Assembly (NCBI GenBank): GCA_030268105.1 | Contig: BSDZ01000086.1 | Span: 4,294,501-4,358,500 of the forward strand | Origin: Volvox africanus | Lineage: Eukaryota > Chlorophyta > Chlorophyceae > Chlamydomonadales > Volvocaceae | DNA length: 64,000 nt | Direction: 5' to 3' | Shown: in pieces, positions 35,961-50,329 of the stretch | Numbering within the stretch: the first letter of the stretch is position 1 | Layout: each line of letters starts with the position of its first letter | Made by a program: the position numbers and the translations under genes | The notes under the pieces: model-generated | Seen by the model: the letters and a program-made list of their open reading frames with translations, nothing else | The model's database searches: none | Told to the model about the DNA's origin: nothing

Positions 35961-38900
35961 GTGGGGACCCTGAGCTGCTCGTGTGCACCCGGTCACGCTG
36001 TGCACCACAGCATCAGGAGGCAGATCACGGTGCTGCCCGCGGTGATGGAGCGGTGATGGAGCCAGAGGCTGTAGGTGTCTTCAACCCAATGGACTGGGAT
36101 ATCCCCAAGTCAAGTGTGGAGATGATGGAGGAGGATGTCAAGTCCCCGGCGCCTGAGGTCACCTCCCAGTGAGTCTGGGTTTACCACATCTCATGGTTTC
36201 AGAGCTATGAGGCGCAGGGGCTGCTCAAAGGGGCTCACTTCAGGTATACTTGCTTGAGTCTTCTGGGGGATACGAGGTTGGGTTTGAGGTTTGGGGCACC
36301 GAGCAAGTAGGTTGGGCGCTGCAAACACACATGTACACACACTCTCACACGTACTTACATTTGACCCGGTATCTTGATCCACCCAACACAGGAGGTCCAT
36401 CATGAGGTTCATCATGAGCTGATGCACCGACTGTGTTCCATTTAAAGAGGTCGATGGACGACATTCAGGTCACTGTCAGCTCTTGAGGCTTGTCAACTCT
36501 TCATCACATCCAGCAATGCATATCAGTGGTGTGATGTGGCCGTCAGCTCCACCACTCCCTGCCCCTCCCAGGCAGCAGGTGAAGCGCTCACCAAGGACTC
36601 GAGGACAGCCTTGACAACACTCTGGCTCCTGCCACAGCATGCCATGGCAGGGCAGGGCAGAATCAGGGCCGGATCCTCATACGGAGTCAGAGATGGACCT
36701 GATGGACGTGGAAGAGACGGAGGCAGAGGTGGACGAGGCGGACCTAATAGATGTGGAAGTGGTGGCGCATGTGGAAGTGGCGGCGGATCCGGTGAAGGAT
36801 GTGAATCCGCCTCAGCCTCAGCCTCCATCTCTTCCACGTCCATCAGGTCTGCCTCATCCGCCTCTGCCTCCATCTCTTCCACGTCCATTGGGTCTGTCTC
36901 TGACTCCGTCAAAGGCTCCACCCCCGATTCAGCCCCCTGCCCTGCCATGCCGTGGAGGGAGGAGGAGGCCAGAGTGTTGTCGAGGACAGGGTGAGCGCTT
37001 CAGCCGCTGCCTGGGAGGGGCAGGGAGTGGTGGAGTTGACGGCCACATCATACCACTGATATGCATTGCTGGATGTGATGAATAGTTGACAAGCCTCGAA
37101 AGCTGACAGTGACCTGAATGTCATCCATCGACCTCTTTAAACGGAACAGACCTCTTTAAATGGAACACAGTCGGTGCATCAGCTCATGACAAACCTCATG
37201 ATGGACCTCCTGTGTAGGGTGGATCAAGATACTGGGTCAAATGTAAGTACGTGTGAGAGTGTGTGTACATGTGTGTTTGCAGCGCCCAACCTACTTGCTC
37301 GGCGCCCCAAACCTCAAACCCAACCTCGGATCCCCCAGAAGACTCAAACAAGCAAGCCCTCTTGAGCAGCCCCTGCGCCTCATAGCTCTGAAACCATGAG
37401 ATGTGATAAACCCAGACTCACTGGGAGGTGACCTCAGGCGCCGGGGACCTGACATCCTCCTCCATCATCTCAACACTTGACTTGGGGATATCCCAGTCCA
37501 TTGGGTCGAAGACACCTACTGCCTCTGGCTCCATCACCGCAGGCAGCACCGTGATCTGCCTCCTGTTGCTGTGGTGCACAGTGCGACTGGGTGCACACGG
37601 GCAGCTCAGGGTCTCCACAACCTCCTGCATGCAATGCCAAGGGGGGTGTATGAGCACATTGTGATACGGCAGCAGATACAGCAGATACCGCAGCAGTGCA
37701 TCACATCACATGTACCAGGTAGACAGACAGAGGTAAACAGTATGAGCACAGTCCGTAATCTCAACCTATCACAGCAGGATAGATTCATTACGATCTACAA
37801 AAGATTCATTAGTATGAGCACAGTCCGTAATCCATTTTACGAACAGCTTATCAGGCACTATACAGTGCGCCTACCTAAAACCTCCAAAATCAACCACGAA
37901 AATGGAAGTAACGGAAGCGGCCAACAAAGCAATGACCTGCCGTCATACTCACCTCCATGGTTGCAGTGCCCATCCTGGGCAACGTGACGCTAATGCACGT
38001 TGCTGGCTGGCTCACCACTGTTGATAAGCCGCATCTCATGCAAGTCCTGGTAACTTGGACTTCCCCTGCCTCGTTCCGTGACATCATGCCCGACGGTGAG
38101 GGTGCACCAGCGGCCTGGTGGTGGCAGTGGGCAGTGGGTGGGTGGGTAGCAGTGTCAACCTTAGGCAGCGCAGTAAGCAAAGGCTCAAATGCTTCTATAC
38201 GGAATTGTGGGTCTCCGTGGAAATGGTGGGCAAGGAATGTTTTGCCGCCGAAGGCACCACCAAACTATACTGCCATAACGTATCGGATTTATTTATCATG
38301 ATCACCACCAAAAACTATCAACAAAAAGACCTGTAGCCTAGCGAAGCAAATACCTGCAAAACCGCTGCTGAAGCTACCCTGGCCGCTGCTGCCAGTGCTG
38401 ACACTCCCGTGGCCACTGCTGCTGCTGCTGCCACTGCCGTGCTGATGCTGCCGCGGCTGACGCCGCCACGGCTGATCCTGCCAATGTCGATACTGCCACG
38501 GCTGCCACTTCCGCTGCTGCCACTGCCCTGGCCGCTGCTGCTGCTGCCGTGGCCGTTGCTGCCGTGGCTGACACTGACACTGCCATTGCCGATGCTGCCG
38601 TGGCTGAAGCTGCTGCGGCTGACAATGCCGATGCTGCCACGGCTGACAGTGCCGATGTTGCCAGGGCTGACCCGGTATCTCGATCCACCTACACAGGAGG
38701 TCCGTCATGAGGTTTGTCATGAGTCAATGCACCGACTGTGTTCCATTTAATGAGGTCGATGGACAACATTCAGGTCAATGTCAGAATTTGAGGCTTGTCA
38801 ACTCTTTCATCACATCCAGCAATGCACCCCAGTGGTGTGGTGCCACCGTCAGGTCCACCACTCCCTGCCCCTCCCAGGCAGCAGATGAAGCGCTCACCAA

Positions 38901-39548
38901 GGACTTCAGGACAGCCTCGACAACACTCTCACAGCAAAACATTCCTTGCCCACCATTTCCATGGAGACCCACAATTCCGTATAGAAGCATTTGAGCCCTT
39001 GCTTACTGCACCACGACTGCCATCCACCCGCCCACTGCCCACTGCCACCACCAGGCCGCTGGTGCACCCTCACCATCGGGTGTGATGTCACGGAACGAGG
39101 CAGGGGAAGTCCAAGTCACCAGGACTTGCATGAGATGCGGCTTATCAACGGTGGTGAGCCAGCCAGCAACGTGCATTAGCGTCACGTTGCCCAGGATGGG
39201 CACTGCAACCATGGAGGTGAGTACGACGGCATTGGTCAGGTCATTGCTTTGTTGGCCGCTTCCGTTACTTCCATTTTCGTGATTGATTTTGGAGGTTTTA
39301 GGTAGGTGCGCTGTATAGTGCCTGATAAGCTGTTCATAAAATGGATTATGGACTGTGCTCATACTAATGAATCTTTTGTAGATCGTTATGAATCTATCAT
39401 GCTGTGATCGGTTGAGATTACGGACTGTCCTCATACTATTTACCTTTGTCTGTCTACCTCGTACATGTGATGTGATGCACTGCTGCGGTATCTGCTGCCG
39501 TATCGCAATGTGCTCATACATCCCCCTTGGCATGGCGTGCAGGAGGTT
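35961..39548 (+). repeat. Array unit 10 (3588 bp)
   Basis: Markers: GTGTGGAG; GTGCGACTGG; CTGGCCGCTG; 6-bp insertion absent. Confidence 0.95.
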
Positions 39549-42500
39549 GTGGGGACCCTGAGCTGCTCGTGTGCACCCGGTCACGCTGTGCACCACAGCA
39601 TCAGGAGGCAGATCACGGTGCTGCCCGCGGTGATGGAGCGGTGATGGAGCCAGAGGCTGTAGGTGTCTTCAACCCAATGGACTGGGATATCCCCAAGTCA
39701 AGTGTGGAGATGATGGAGGAGGATGTCAAGTCCCCGGCGCCTGAGGTCACCTCCCAGTGAGTCTGGGTTTACCACATCTCATGGTTTCAGAGCTATGAGG
39801 CGCAGGGGCTGCTCAAAGGGGCTCACTTCAGGTATACTTGCTTGAGTCTTCTGGGGGATACGAGGTTGGGTTTGAGGTTTGGGGCACCGAGCAAGTAGGT
39901 TGGGCGCTGCAAACACACATGTACACACACTCTCACACGTACTTACATTTGACCCGGTATCTTGATCCACCCAACACAGGAGGTCCATCATGAGGTTCAT
40001 CATGAGCTGATGCACCGACTGTGTTCCATTTAAAGAGGTCGATGGACGACATTCAGGTCACTGTCAGCTCTTGAGGCTTGTCAACTCTTCATCACATCCA
40101 GCAATGCATATCAGTGGTGTGATGTGGCCGTCAGCTCCACCACTCCCTGCCCCTCCCAGGCAGCAGGTGAAGCGCTCACCAAGGACTCGAGGACAGCCTT
40201 GACAACACTCTGGCTCCTGCCACAGCATGCCATGGCAGGGCAGGGCAGAATCAGGGCCGGATCCTCATACGGAGTCAGAGATGGACCTGATGGACGTGGA
40301 AGAGACGGAGGCAGAGGTGGACGAGGCGGACCTAATAGATGTGGAAGTGGTGGCGCATGTGGAAGTGGCGGCGGATCCGGTGAAGGATGTGAATCCGCCT
40401 CAGCCTCAGCCTCCATCTCTTCCACGTCCATCAGGTCTGCCTCATCCGCCTCTGCCTCCATCTCTTCCACGTCCATTGGGTCTGTCTCTGACTCCGTCAA
40501 AGGCTCCACCCCCGATTCAGCCCCCTGCCCTGCCATGCCGTGGAGGGAGGAGGAGGCCAGAGTGTTGTCGAGGACAGGGTGAGCGCTTCAGCCGCTGCCT
40601 GGGAGGGGCAGGGAGTGGTGGAGTTGACGGCCACATCATACCACTGATATGCATTGCTGGATGTGATGAATAGTTGACAAGCCTCGAAAGCTGACAGTGA
40701 CCTGAATGTCATCCATCGACCTCTTTAAACGGAACAGACCTCTTTAAATGGAACACAGTCGGTGCATCAGCTCATGACAAACCTCATGATGGACCTCCTG
40801 TGTAGGGTGGATCAAGATACTGGGTCAAATGTAAGTACGTGTGAGAGTGTGTGTACATGTGTGTTTGCAGCGCCCAACCTACTTGCTCGGCGCCCCAAAC
40901 CTCAAACCCAACCTCGGATCCCCCAGAAGACTCAAACAAGCAAGCCCTCTTGAGCAGCCCCTGCGCCTCATAGCTCTGAAACCATGAGATGTGATAAACC
41001 CAGACTCACTGGGAGGTGACCTCAGGCGCCGGGGACCTGACATCCTCCTCCATCATCTCAACACTTGACTTGGGGATATCCCAGTCCATTGGGTCGAAGA
41101 CACCTACTGCCTCTGGCTCCATCACCGCAGGCAGCACCGTGATCTGCCTCCTGTTGCTGTGGTGCACAGTGCAACTGGGTGCACACGGGCAGCTCAGGGT
41201 CTCCACAACCTCCTGCATGCAATGCCAAGGGGGGTGTATGAGCACATTGTGATACGGCAGCAGATACAGCAGATACCGCAGCAGTGCATCACATCACATG
41301 TACCAGGTAGACAGACAGAGGTAAACAGTATGAGCACAGTCCGTAATCTCAACCTATCACAGCAGGATAGATTCATTACGATCTACAAAAGATTCATTAG
41401 TATGAGCACAGTCCGTAATCCATTTTACGAACAGCTTATCAGGCACTATACAGTGCGCCTACCTAAAACCTCCAAAATCAACCACGAAAATGGAAGTAAC
41501 GGAAGCGGCCAACAAAGCAATGACCTGCCGTCATACTCACCTCCATGGTTGCAGTGCCCATCCTGGGCAACGTGACGCTAATGCACGTTGCTGGCTGGCT
41601 CACCACTGTTGATAAGCCGCATCTCATGCAAGTCCTGGTAACTTGGACTTCCCCTGCCTCGTTCCGTGACATCATGCCCGACGGTGAGGGTGCACCAGCG
41701 GCCTGGTGGTGGCAGTGGGCAGTGGGTGGGTGGGTAGCAGTGTCAACCTTAGGCAGCGCAGTAAGCAAAGGCTCAAATGCTTCTATACGGAATTGTGGGT
41801 CTCCGTGGAAATGGTGGGCAAGGAATGTTTTGCCGCCGAAGGCACCACCAAACTATACTGCCATAACGTATCGGATTTATTTATCATGATCACCACCAAA
41901 AACTATCAACAAAAAGACCTGTAGCCTAGCGAAGCAAATACCTGCAAAACCGCTGCTGAAGCTACCCTGGCCGCTGCTGCCAGTGCTGACACTCCCGTGG
42001 CCACTGCTGCTGCTGCTGCCACTGCCGTGCTGATGCTGCCGCGGCTGACGCCGCCACGGCTGATCCTGCCAATGTCGATACTGCCACGGCTGCCACTTCC
42101 GCTGCTGCCACTGCCCTGGCCGCTGCTGCTGCTGCCGTGGCCGTTGCTGCCGTGGCTGACACTGACACTGCCATTGCCGATGCTGCCGTGGCTGAAGCTG
42201 CTGCGGCTGACAATGCCGATGCTGCCACGGCTGACAGTGCCGATGTTGCCAGGGCTGACCCGGTATCTCGATCCACCTACACAGGAGGTCCGTCATGAGG
42301 TTTGTCATGAGTCAATGCACCGACTGTGTTCCATTTAATGAGGTCGATGGACAACATTCAGGTCAATGTCAGAATTGAGGCTTGTCAACTCTTTCATCAC
42401 ATCCAGCAATGCACCCCAGTGGTGTGGTGCCACCGTCAGGTCCACCACTCCCTGCCCCTCCCAGGCAGCAGATGAAGCGCTCACCAAGGACTTCAGGACA

Positions 42501-43141
42501 GCCTCGACAACACTCTCACAGCAAAACATTCCTTGCCCACCATTTCCATGGAGACCCACAATTCCGTATAGAAGCATTTGAGCCCTTGCTTACTGCACCA
42601 CGACTGCCATCCACCCGCCCACTGCCCACTGCCACCACCATCCGCTGGCCGCTGGTGCACCCTCACCATCGGGTGTGATGTCACGGAACGAGGCAGGGGA
42701 AGTCCAAGTCACCAGGACTTGCATGAGATGCGGCTTATCAACGGTGGTGAGCCAGCCAGCAACGTGCATTAGCGTCACGTTGCCCAGGATGGGCACTGCA
42801 ACCATGGAGGTGAGTACGACGGCATTGGTCAGGTCATTGCTTTGTTGGCCGCTTCCGTTACTTCCATTTTCGTGATTGATTTTGGAGGTTTTAGGTAGGT
42901 GCGCTGTATAGTGCCTGATAAGCTGTTCATAAAATGGATTATGGACTGTGCTCATACTAATGAATCTTTTGTAGATCGTTATGAATCTATCATGCTGTGA
43001 TCGGTTGAGATTACGGACTGTCCTCATACTATTTACCTTTGTCTGTCTACCTCGTACATGTGATGTGATGCACTGCTGCGGTATCTGCTGCCGTATCGCA
43101 ATGTGCTCATACATCCCCCTTGGCATGGCGTGCAGGAGGTT
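39549..43141 (+). repeat. Array unit 11 (3593 bp)
   Basis: Markers: GTGTGGAG; GTGCAACTGG; the 1-bp deletion also found in unit 6; but the 6-bp insertion is present, unlike unit 6. This is a recombinant marker combination. Confidence 0.95.
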
Positions 43142-46100
43142 GTGGGGACCCTGAGCTGCTCGTGTGCACCCGGTCACGCTGTGCACCACAGCATCAGGAG
43201 GCAGATCACGGTGCTGCCCGCGGTGATGGAGCGGTGATGGAGCCAGAGGCTGTAGGTGTCTTCAACCCAATGGACTGGGATATCCCCAAGTCAAGTGTGG
43301 AGATGATGGAGGAGGATGTCAAGTCCCCGGCGCCTGAGGTCACCTCCCAGTGAGTCTGGGTTTACCACATCTCATGGTTTCAGAGCTATGAGGCGCAGGG
43401 GCTGCTCAAAGGGGCTCACTTCAGGTATACTTGCTTGAGTCTTCTGGGGGATACGAGGTTGGGTTTGAGGTTTGGGGCACCGAGCAAGTAGGTTGGGCGC
43501 TGCAAACACACATGTACACACACTCTCACACGTACTTACATTTGACCCGGTATCTTGATCCACCCAACACAGGAGGTCCATCATGAGGTTCATCATGAGC
43601 TGATGCACCGACTGTGTTCCATTTAAAGAGGTCGATGGACGACATTCAGGTCACTGTCAGCTCTTGAGGCTTGTCAACTCTTCATCACATCCAGCAATGC
43701 ATATCAGTGGTGTGATGTGGCCGTCAGCTCCACCACTCCCTGCCCCTCCCAGGCAGCAGGTGAAGCGCTCACCAAGGACTCGAGGACAGCCTTGACAACA
43801 CTCTGGCTCCTGCCACAGCATGCCATGGCAGGGCAGGGCAGAATCAGGGCCGGATCCTCATACGGAGTCAGAGATGGACCTGATGGACGTGGAAGAGACG
43901 GAGGCAGAGGTGGACGAGGCGGACCTAATAGATGTGGAAGTGGTGGCGCATGTGGAAGTGGCGGCGGATCCGGTGAAGGATGTGAATCCGCCTCAGCCTC
44001 AGCCTCCATCTCTTCCACGTCCATCAGGTCTGCCTCATCCGCCTCTGCCTCCATCTCTTCCACGTCCATTGGGTCTGTCTCTGACTCCGTCAAAGGCTCC
44101 ACCCCCGATTCAGCCCCCTGCCCTGCCATGCCGTGGAGGGAGGAGGAGGCCAGAGTGTTGTCGAGGACAGGGTGAGCGCTTCAGCCGCTGCCTGGGAGGG
44201 GCAGGGAGTGGTGGAGTTGACGGCCACATCATACCACTGATATGCATTGCTGGATGTGATGAATAGTTGACAAGCCTCGAAAGCTGACAGTGACCTGAAT
44301 GTCATCCATCGACCTCTTTAAACGGAACAGACCTCTTTAAATGGAACACAGTCGGTGCATCAGCTCATGACAAACCTCATGATGGACCTCCTGTGTAGGG
44401 TGGATCAAGATACTGGGTCAAATGTAAGTACGTGTGAGAGTGTGTGTACATGTGTGTTTGCAGCGCCCAACCTACTTGCTCGGCGCCCCAAACCTCAAAC
44501 CCAACCTCGGATCCCCCAGAAGACTCAAACAAGCAAGCCCTCTTGAGCAGCCCCTGCGCCTCATAGCTCTGAAACCATGAGATGTGATAAACCCAGACTC
44601 ACTGGGAGGTGACCTCAGGCGCCGGGGACCTGACATCCTCCTCCATCATCTCAACACTTGACTTGGGGATATCCCAGTCCATTGGGTCGAAGACACCTAC
44701 TGCCTCTGGCTCCATCACCGCAGGCAGCACCGTGATCTGCCTCCTGTTGCTGTGGTGCACAGTGCGACTGGGTGCACACGGGCAGCTCAGGGTCTCCACA
44801 ACCTCCTGCATGCAATGCCAAGGGGGGTGTATGAGCACATTGTGATACGGCAGCAGATACAGCAGATACCGCAGCAGTGCATCACATCACATGTACCAGG
44901 TAGACAGACAGAGGTAAACAGTATGAGCACAGTCCGTAATCTCAACCTATCACAGCAGGATAGATTCATTACGATCTACAAAAGATTCATTAGTATGAGC
45001 ACAGTCCGTAATCCATTTTACGAACAGCTTATCAGGCACTATACAGTGCGCCTACCTAAAACCTCCAAAATCAACCACGAAAATGGAAGTAACGGAAGCG
45101 GCCAACAAAGCAATGACCTGCCGTCATACTCACCTCCATGGTTGCAGTGCCCATCCTGGGCAACGTGACGCTAATGCACGTTGCTGGCTGGCTCACCACT
45201 GTTGATAAGCCGCATCTCATGCAAGTCCTGGTAACTTGGACTTCCCCTGCCTCGTTCCGTGACATCATGCCCGACGGTGAGGGTGCACCAGCGGCCTGGT
45301 GGTGGCAGTGGGCAGTGGGTGGGTGGGTAGCAGTGTCAACCTTAGGCAGCGCAGTAAGCAAAGGCTCAAATGCTTCTATACGGAATTGTGGGTCTCCGTG
45401 GAAATGGTGGGCAAGGAATGTTTTGCCGCCGAAGGCACCACCAAACTATACTGCCATAACGTATCGGATTTATTTATCATGATCACCACCAAAAACTATC
45501 AACAAAAAGACCTGTAGCCTAGCGAAGCAAATACCTGCAAAACCGCTGCTGAAGCTACCCTGGCCGCTGCTGCCAGTGCTGACACTCCCGTGGCCACTGC
45601 TGCTGCTGCTGCCACTGCCGTGCTGATGCTGCCGCGGCTGACGCCGCCACGGCTGATCCTGCCAATGTCGATACTGCCACGGCTGCCACTTCCGCTGCTG
45701 CCACTGCCCTGGCCGCTGCTGCTGCTGCCGTGGCCGTTGCTGCCGTGGCTGACACTGACACTGCCATTGCCGATGCTGCCGTGGCTGAAGCTGCTGCGGC
45801 TGACAATGCCGATGCTGCCACGGCTGACAGTGCCGATGTTGCCAGGGCTGACCCGGTATCTCGATCCACCTACACAGGAGGTCCGTCATGAGGTTTGTCA
45901 TGAGTCAATGCACCGACTGTGTTCCATTTAATGAGGTCGATGGACAACATTCAGGTCAATGTCAGAATTTGAGGCTTGTCAACTCTTTCATCACATCCAG
46001 CAATGCACCCCAGTGGTGTGGTGCCACCGTCAGGTCCACCACTCCCTGCCCCTCCCAGGCAGCAGATGAAGCGCTCACCAAGGACTTCAGGACAGCCTCG

Positions 46101-46735
46101 ACAACACTCTCACAGCAAAACATTCCTTGCCCACCATTTCCATGGAGACCCACAATTCCGTATAGAAGCATTTGAGCCCTTGCTTACTGCACCACGACTG
46201 CCATCCACCCGCCCACTGCCCACTGCCACCACCATCCGCTGGCCGCTGGTGCACCCTCACCATCGGGTGTGATGTCACGGAACGAGGCAGGGGAAGTCCA
46301 AGTCACCAGGACTTGCATGAGATGCGGCTTATCAACGGTGGTGAGCCAGCCAGCAACGTGCATTAGCGTCACGTTGCCCAGGATGGGCACTGCAACCATG
46401 GAGGTGAGTACGACGGCATTGGTCAGGTCATTGCTTTGTTGGCCGCTTCCGTTACTTCCATTTTCGTGATTGATTTTGGAGGTTTTAGGTAGGTGCGCTG
46501 TATAGTGCCTGATAAGCTGTTCATAAAATGGATTATGGACTGTGCTCATACTAATGAATCTTTTGTAGATCGTTATGAATCTATCATGCTGTGATCGGTT
46601 GAGATTACGGACTGTCCTCATACTATTTACCTTTGTCTGTCTACCTCGTACATGTGATGTGATGCACTGCTGCGGTATCTGCTGCCGTATCGCAATGTGC
46701 TCATACATCCCCCTTGGCATGGCGTGCAGGAGGTT
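43142..46735 (+). repeat. Array unit 12 (3594 bp)
   Basis: Markers: GTGTGGAG; GTGCGACTGG; CTGGCCGCTG; 6-bp insertion present (same haplotype as units 9 and 13). Confidence 0.95.
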
Positions 46736-49700
46736 GTGGGGACCCTGAGCTGCTCGTGTGCACCCGGTCACGCTGTGCACCACAGCATCAGGAGGCAGAT
46801 CACGGTGCTGCCCGCGGTGATGGAGCGGTGATGGAGCCAGAGGCTGTAGGTGTCTTCAACCCAATGGACTGGGATATCCCCAAGTCAAGTGTGGAGATGA
46901 TGGAGGAGGATGTCAAGTCCCCGGCGCCTGAGGTCACCTCCCAGTGAGTCTGGGTTTACCACATCTCATGGTTTCAGAGCTATGAGGCGCAGGGGCTGCT
47001 CAAAGGGGCTCACTTCAGGTATACTTGCTTGAGTCTTCTGGGGGATACGAGGTTGGGTTTGAGGTTTGGGGCACCGAGCAAGTAGGTTGGGCGCTGCAAA
47101 CACACATGTACACACACTCTCACACGTACTTACATTTGACCCGGTATCTTGATCCACCCAACACAGGAGGTCCATCATGAGGTTCATCATGAGCTGATGC
47201 ACCGACTGTGTTCCATTTAAAGAGGTCGATGGACGACATTCAGGTCACTGTCAGCTCTTGAGGCTTGTCAACTCTTCATCACATCCAGCAATGCATATCA
47301 GTGGTGTGATGTGGCCGTCAGCTCCACCACTCCCTGCCCCTCCCAGGCAGCAGGTGAAGCGCTCACCAAGGACTCGAGGACAGCCTTGACAACACTCTGG
47401 CTCCTGCCACAGCATGCCATGGCAGGGCAGGGCAGAATCAGGGCCGGATCCTCATACGGAGTCAGAGATGGACCTGATGGACGTGGAAGAGACGGAGGCA
47501 GAGGTGGACGAGGCGGACCTAATAGATGTGGAAGTGGTGGCGCATGTGGAAGTGGCGGCGGATCCGGTGAAGGATGTGAATCCGCCTCAGCCTCAGCCTC
47601 CATCTCTTCCACGTCCATCAGGTCTGCCTCATCCGCCTCTGCCTCCATCTCTTCCACGTCCATTGGGTCTGTCTCTGACTCCGTCAAAGGCTCCACCCCC
47701 GATTCAGCCCCCTGCCCTGCCATGCCGTGGAGGGAGGAGGAGGCCAGAGTGTTGTCGAGGACAGGGTGAGCGCTTCAGCCGCTGCCTGGGAGGGGCAGGG
47801 AGTGGTGGAGTTGACGGCCACATCATACCACTGATATGCATTGCTGGATGTGATGAATAGTTGACAAGCCTCGAAAGCTGACAGTGACCTGAATGTCATC
47901 CATCGACCTCTTTAAACGGAACAGACCTCTTTAAATGGAACACAGTCGGTGCATCAGCTCATGACAAACCTCATGATGGACCTCCTGTGTAGGGTGGATC
48001 AAGATACTGGGTCAAATGTAAGTACGTGTGAGAGTGTGTGTACATGTGTGTTTGCAGCGCCCAACCTACTTGCTCGGCGCCCCAAACCTCAAACCCAACC
48101 TCGGATCCCCCAGAAGACTCAAACAAGCAAGCCCTCTTGAGCAGCCCCTGCGCCTCATAGCTCTGAAACCATGAGATGTGATAAACCCAGACTCACTGGG
48201 AGGTGACCTCAGGCGCCGGGGACCTGACATCCTCCTCCATCATCTCAACACTTGACTTGGGGATATCCCAGTCCATTGGGTCGAAGACACCTACTGCCTC
48301 TGGCTCCATCACCGCAGGCAGCACCGTGATCTGCCTCCTGTTGCTGTGGTGCACAGTGCGACTGGGTGCACACGGGCAGCTCAGGGTCTCCACAACCTCC
48401 TGCATGCAATGCCAAGGGGGGTGTATGAGCACATTGTGATACGGCAGCAGATACAGCAGATACCGCAGCAGTGCATCACATCACATGTACCAGGTAGACA
48501 GACAGAGGTAAACAGTATGAGCACAGTCCGTAATCTCAACCTATCACAGCAGGATAGATTCATTACGATCTACAAAAGATTCATTAGTATGAGCACAGTC
48601 CGTAATCCATTTTACGAACAGCTTATCAGGCACTATACAGTGCGCCTACCTAAAACCTCCAAAATCAACCACGAAAATGGAAGTAACGGAAGCGGCCAAC
48701 AAAGCAATGACCTGCCGTCATACTCACCTCCATGGTTGCAGTGCCCATCCTGGGCAACGTGACGCTAATGCACGTTGCTGGCTGGCTCACCACTGTTGAT
48801 AAGCCGCATCTCATGCAAGTCCTGGTAACTTGGACTTCCCCTGCCTCGTTCCGTGACATCATGCCCGACGGTGAGGGTGCACCAGCGGCCTGGTGGTGGC
48901 AGTGGGCAGTGGGTGGGTGGGTAGCAGTGTCAACCTTAGGCAGCGCAGTAAGCAAAGGCTCAAATGCTTCTATACGGAATTGTGGGTCTCCGTGGAAATG
49001 GTGGGCAAGGAATGTTTTGCCGCCGAAGGCACCACCAAACTATACTGCCATAACGTATCGGATTTATTTATCATGATCACCACCAAAAACTATCAACAAA
49101 AAGACCTGTAGCCTAGCGAAGCAAATACCTGCAAAACCGCTGCTGAAGCTACCCTGGCCGCTGCTGCCAGTGCTGACACTCCCGTGGCCACTGCTGCTGC
49201 TGCTGCCACTGCCGTGCTGATGCTGCCGCGGCTGACGCCGCCACGGCTGATCCTGCCAATGTCGATACTGCCACGGCTGCCACTTCCGCTGCTGCCACTG
49301 CCCTGGCCGCTGCTGCTGCTGCCGTGGCCGTTGCTGCCGTGGCTGACACTGACACTGCCATTGCCGATGCTGCCGTGGCTGAAGCTGCTGCGGCTGACAA
49401 TGCCGATGCTGCCACGGCTGACAGTGCCGATGTTGCCAGGGCTGACCCGGTATCTCGATCCACCTACACAGGAGGTCCGTCATGAGGTTTGTCATGAGTC
49501 AATGCACCGACTGTGTTCCATTTAATGAGGTCGATGGACAACATTCAGGTCAATGTCAGAATTTGAGGCTTGTCAACTCTTTCATCACATCCAGCAATGC
49601 ACCCCAGTGGTGTGGTGCCACCGTCAGGTCCACCACTCCCTGCCCCTCCCAGGCAGCAGATGAAGCGCTCACCAAGGACTTCAGGACAGCCTCGACAACA

Positions 49701-50329
49701 CTCTCACAGCAAAACATTCCTTGCCCACCATTTCCATGGAGACCCACAATTCCGTATAGAAGCATTTGAGCCCTTGCTTACTGCACCACGACTGCCATCC
49801 ACCCGCCCACTGCCCACTGCCACCACCATCCGCTGGCCGCTGGTGCACCCTCACCATCGGGTGTGATGTCACGGAACGAGGCAGGGGAAGTCCAAGTCAC
49901 CAGGACTTGCATGAGATGCGGCTTATCAACGGTGGTGAGCCAGCCAGCAACGTGCATTAGCGTCACGTTGCCCAGGATGGGCACTGCAACCATGGAGGTG
50001 AGTACGACGGCATTGGTCAGGTCATTGCTTTGTTGGCCGCTTCCGTTACTTCCATTTTCGTGATTGATTTTGGAGGTTTTAGGTAGGTGCGCTGTATAGT
50101 GCCTGATAAGCTGTTCATAAAATGGATTATGGACTGTGCTCATACTAATGAATCTTTTGTAGATCGTTATGAATCTATCATGCTGTGATCGGTTGAGATT
50201 ACGGACTGTCCTCATACTATTTACCTTTGTCTGTCTACCTCGTACATGTGATGTGATGCACTGCTGCGGTATCTGCTGCCGTATCGCAATGTGCTCATAC
50301 ATCCCCCTTGGCATGGCGTGCAGGAGGTT
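46736..50329 (+). repeat. Array unit 13 (3594 bp)
   Basis: Markers: as units 9 and 12. Last complete unit. Confidence 0.95.
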